Part shown: in pieces, positions 62,553-64,000 of the stretch | Numbering within the stretch: position 1 is the stretch's first letter | Layout: the number at the start of each line of letters is the position of its first letter | From: Neocallimastix lanati (nom. inval.) | Lineage: Eukaryota > Neocallimastigomycota > Neocallimastigomycetes > Neocallimastigales > Neocallimastigaceae | NCBI GenBank assembly: GCA_016946835.1 | Contig: JACVTC010000026.1 | Span: 330,001 to 394,000, forward strand | Reading direction: 5' to 3' | Length of the DNA: 64,000 nucleotides | Program-made: the position numbers and the translations under genes | The notes under the pieces: model-generated | Database searches by the model: none | Seen by the model: only the letters and a program-made list of their open reading frames with translations | Told to the model about the DNA's origin: nothing

Positions 62553-64000
62553 ATGGGAAAGGTTTCATCAATCGGTATTGATTTAGGTACTACTTACTCT
62601 TGTGTAGGTGTATGGCAAAATGATCGTGTTGAAATTATTCCAAATGATCAAGGTAATCGTACTACTCCTTCTTTCGTTGCTTTCACTGATTCTGAACGTT
62701 TAATTGGTGATGCCGCTAAAAATCAAGCTGCTATGAATCCAACAAACACCGTTTTCGATGCTAAACGTCTTATTGGTCGTCGTTTCAATGATGCTGAAGT
62801 TCAATCAGATATGAAACATTGGCCATTCAAAGTTGTTGAAAAGTCAGGAAAACCTTATATTCAAGTTCAATTCAAAGGTGAAACTAAAGATTTTACAGCT
62901 GAAGAAATTTCAAGTATGGTTCTTACAAAGATGAAGGATACAGCTGAAGCTTATTTAGGTGAAAAAGTTTCAAATGCGGTTATTACAGTTCCAGCTTATT
63001 TCAATGATTCACAACGTCAAGCTACTAAGGATGCAGGTCTTATTGCAGGACTTAATGTTCTTCGTATCATTAATGAACCAACAGCAGCAGCTATTGCCTA
63101 TGGTCTTGATAAGAAGAGTGAAGGAGAAAAGAATGTTTTAATTTTCGATCTTGGAGGTGGTACATTTGATGTTTCACTTTTAACAATTGAAGATGGTATC
63201 TTCGAAGTTAAGGCCACAGCTGGTGATACTCATTTAGGTGGAGAAGATTTCGATAATAGACTAGTTAGTCATTTTGCACAAGAATTTAAGAGAAAGTATA
63301 AGAAAGATATTTCTACCAATCCAAGATCATTACGTCGTTTAAGAACAGCATGTGAACGTGCCAAGCGTACTCTTTCTTCTTCTACTCAAACTTCTATTGA
63401 AATTGATTCATTATATGAAGGAATTGATTTCTACACTTCTATTACTCGTGCTCGTTTCGAAGAACTCAATAGTGATTTATTTAGAAATGTGATTGAACCA
63501 GTTGAAAAAGTTCTTAATGATGCTAAGCTAGATAAAACTAGTATTCATGAAATTGTATTAGTTGGTGGTTCTACTCGTATTCCAAAGATTCAAAGTTTAG
63601 TTTCACAATATTTCAATGGTAAAGAACCAAGCAAGTCAATTAATCCAGATGAAGCAGTTGCATATGGAGCAGCTGTTCAAGCAGCTATTCTTTCAGGTGA
63701 AACATCTGAAAAGACACAAGATTTACTTTTATTAGATGTTTCACCACTTTCATTAGGTATTGAAACTGCAGGAGGAGTGATGACTACTTTAATTAAACGT
63801 AATACTACTATTCCAACAAAGAAGTCAGATATCTTCTCTACTTATGCTGATAATCAAACAGGGGTTACTATTCAAATTTATGAAGGAGAACGTTCCTTAA
63901 CTAAGGATAATAATTTATTAGGTAAATTTGAATTGATGGGTATTCCACCAGCACCCCGTGGAGTTCCACAAATTGAAGTTACATTTGATATTGATGCTAA
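62553..64000 (+). CDS. hsp70: Cytosolic HSP70 chaperone (3' end outside the window)
   Basis: Open without introns from the ATG at 62553 (context AAACAAAATGGG) to the window end, 482 codons of an expected 640-660. It binds and releases unfolded proteins in an ATP cycle with J-domain partners. The nucleotide-binding domain is complete, with all three HSP70 signatures: IDLGTTYS (residues 9-16), [14 protein letters not shown] (about 196-209) and [13 protein letters not shown] (about 334-346). The substrate-binding domain begins with [20 protein letters not shown] and continues to [20 protein letters not shown]. There is no signal or transit peptide, so it is the cytosolic SSA-type rather than BiP or mitochondrial form. 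Codon use is markedly more GC-rich and ordered than its neighbours, as in highly expressed genes. Heat-shock elements lie upstream. The C-terminal EEVD end is not in view. Confidence 0.98.
   Translation, partial: MGKVSSIGIDLGTTYSCVGVWQNDRVEIIPNDQGNRTTPSFVAFTDSERLIGDAAKNQAAMNPTNTVFDAKRLIGRRFNDAEVQSDMKHWPFKVVEKSGKPYIQVQFKGETKDFTAEEISSMVLTKMKDTAEAYLGEKVSNAVITVPAYFNDSQRQATKDAGLIAGLNVLRIINEPTAAAIAYGLDKKSEGEKNVLIFDLGGGTFDVSLLTIEDGIFEVKATAGDTHLGGEDFDNRLVSHFAQEFKRKYKKDISTNPRSLRRLRTACERAKRTLSSSTQTSIEIDSLYEGIDFYTSITRARFEELNSDLFRNVIEPVEKVLNDAKLDKTSIHEIVLVGGSTRIPKIQSLVSQYFNGKEPSKSINPDEAVAYGAAVQAAILSGETSEKTQDLLLLDVSPLSLGIETAGGVMTTLIKRNTTIPTKKSDIFSTYADNQTGVTIQIYEGERSLTKDNNLLGKFELMGIPPAPRGVPQIEVTFDIDA

Overview
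The window is extremely AT-rich eukaryotic DNA with short GT-AG introns, long A/T homopolymers and very sparse genes. Several things point to an anaerobic gut fungus (Neocallimastigomycota): relics of fungal (CBM10-type) dockerins joined to a phospholipase domain and to a CBM18 chitin-binding domain, a Ty3 chromovirus, ankyrin-like gene relics, and coding sequence confined to islands. The species cannot be fixed from the sequence alone.

Layout. 0.2-2.0 kb: a six-exon coiled-coil gene on the minus strand. 3.8-13.1 kb: a 25-exon gene for a roughly 1324-residue WD40 protein with an Asn-rich tail. 13.1-20.6 kb: a gene desert of microsatellites and exact-period minisatellites. 20.6-26.8 kb: a five-exon gene for a roughly 1906-residue protein with an SH3 domain, a KVTF motif and many tandem repeats, resembling Bud14/Tea4-type polarity scaffolds. 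26.8-31.8 kb: a second desert. About 31.8-60 kb: a graveyard of broken genes and mobile elements. It holds a PI-PLC/beta-trefoil/dockerin pseudogene; two different Ty3/Gypsy chromoviruses fused into one chimera (33.6-43.1 kb); a Ty1/Copia scrap; a second dockerin/CBM18/beta-trefoil pseudogene; two ankyrin-family pseudogenes, one with four tandem SUMO-interacting-like motifs and a solo LTR with a clean 5-bp target duplication; two relics of one LINE; and a relic of a Cys-rich surface protein. 60.3-61.1 kb: an intact single-exon gene for a Cys-rich type I membrane protein (minus). 62.6 kb to the end: an intact, 3'-truncated cytosolic HSP70 gene with two perfect heat-shock elements upstream.

The most striking signal is in the LTR elements. 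Each 5' LTR end is followed immediately by an 11-nt segment complementary to a site inside its LTR about 28 bp downstream of a TATAAATA box, where the transcript should begin. The two elements have different 11-mers: the pair matches 11/11 in one and 10/11 in the other. No TGG-type tRNA primer site is seen. This is the arrangement of self-primed Tf1/sushi-type retrotransposons. A conserved 9-12 bp hairpin overlaps the proposed primer in all three LTRs that retain the site.

Exon models, domain calls and frameshift positions were read by eye. No database search or folding program was run.
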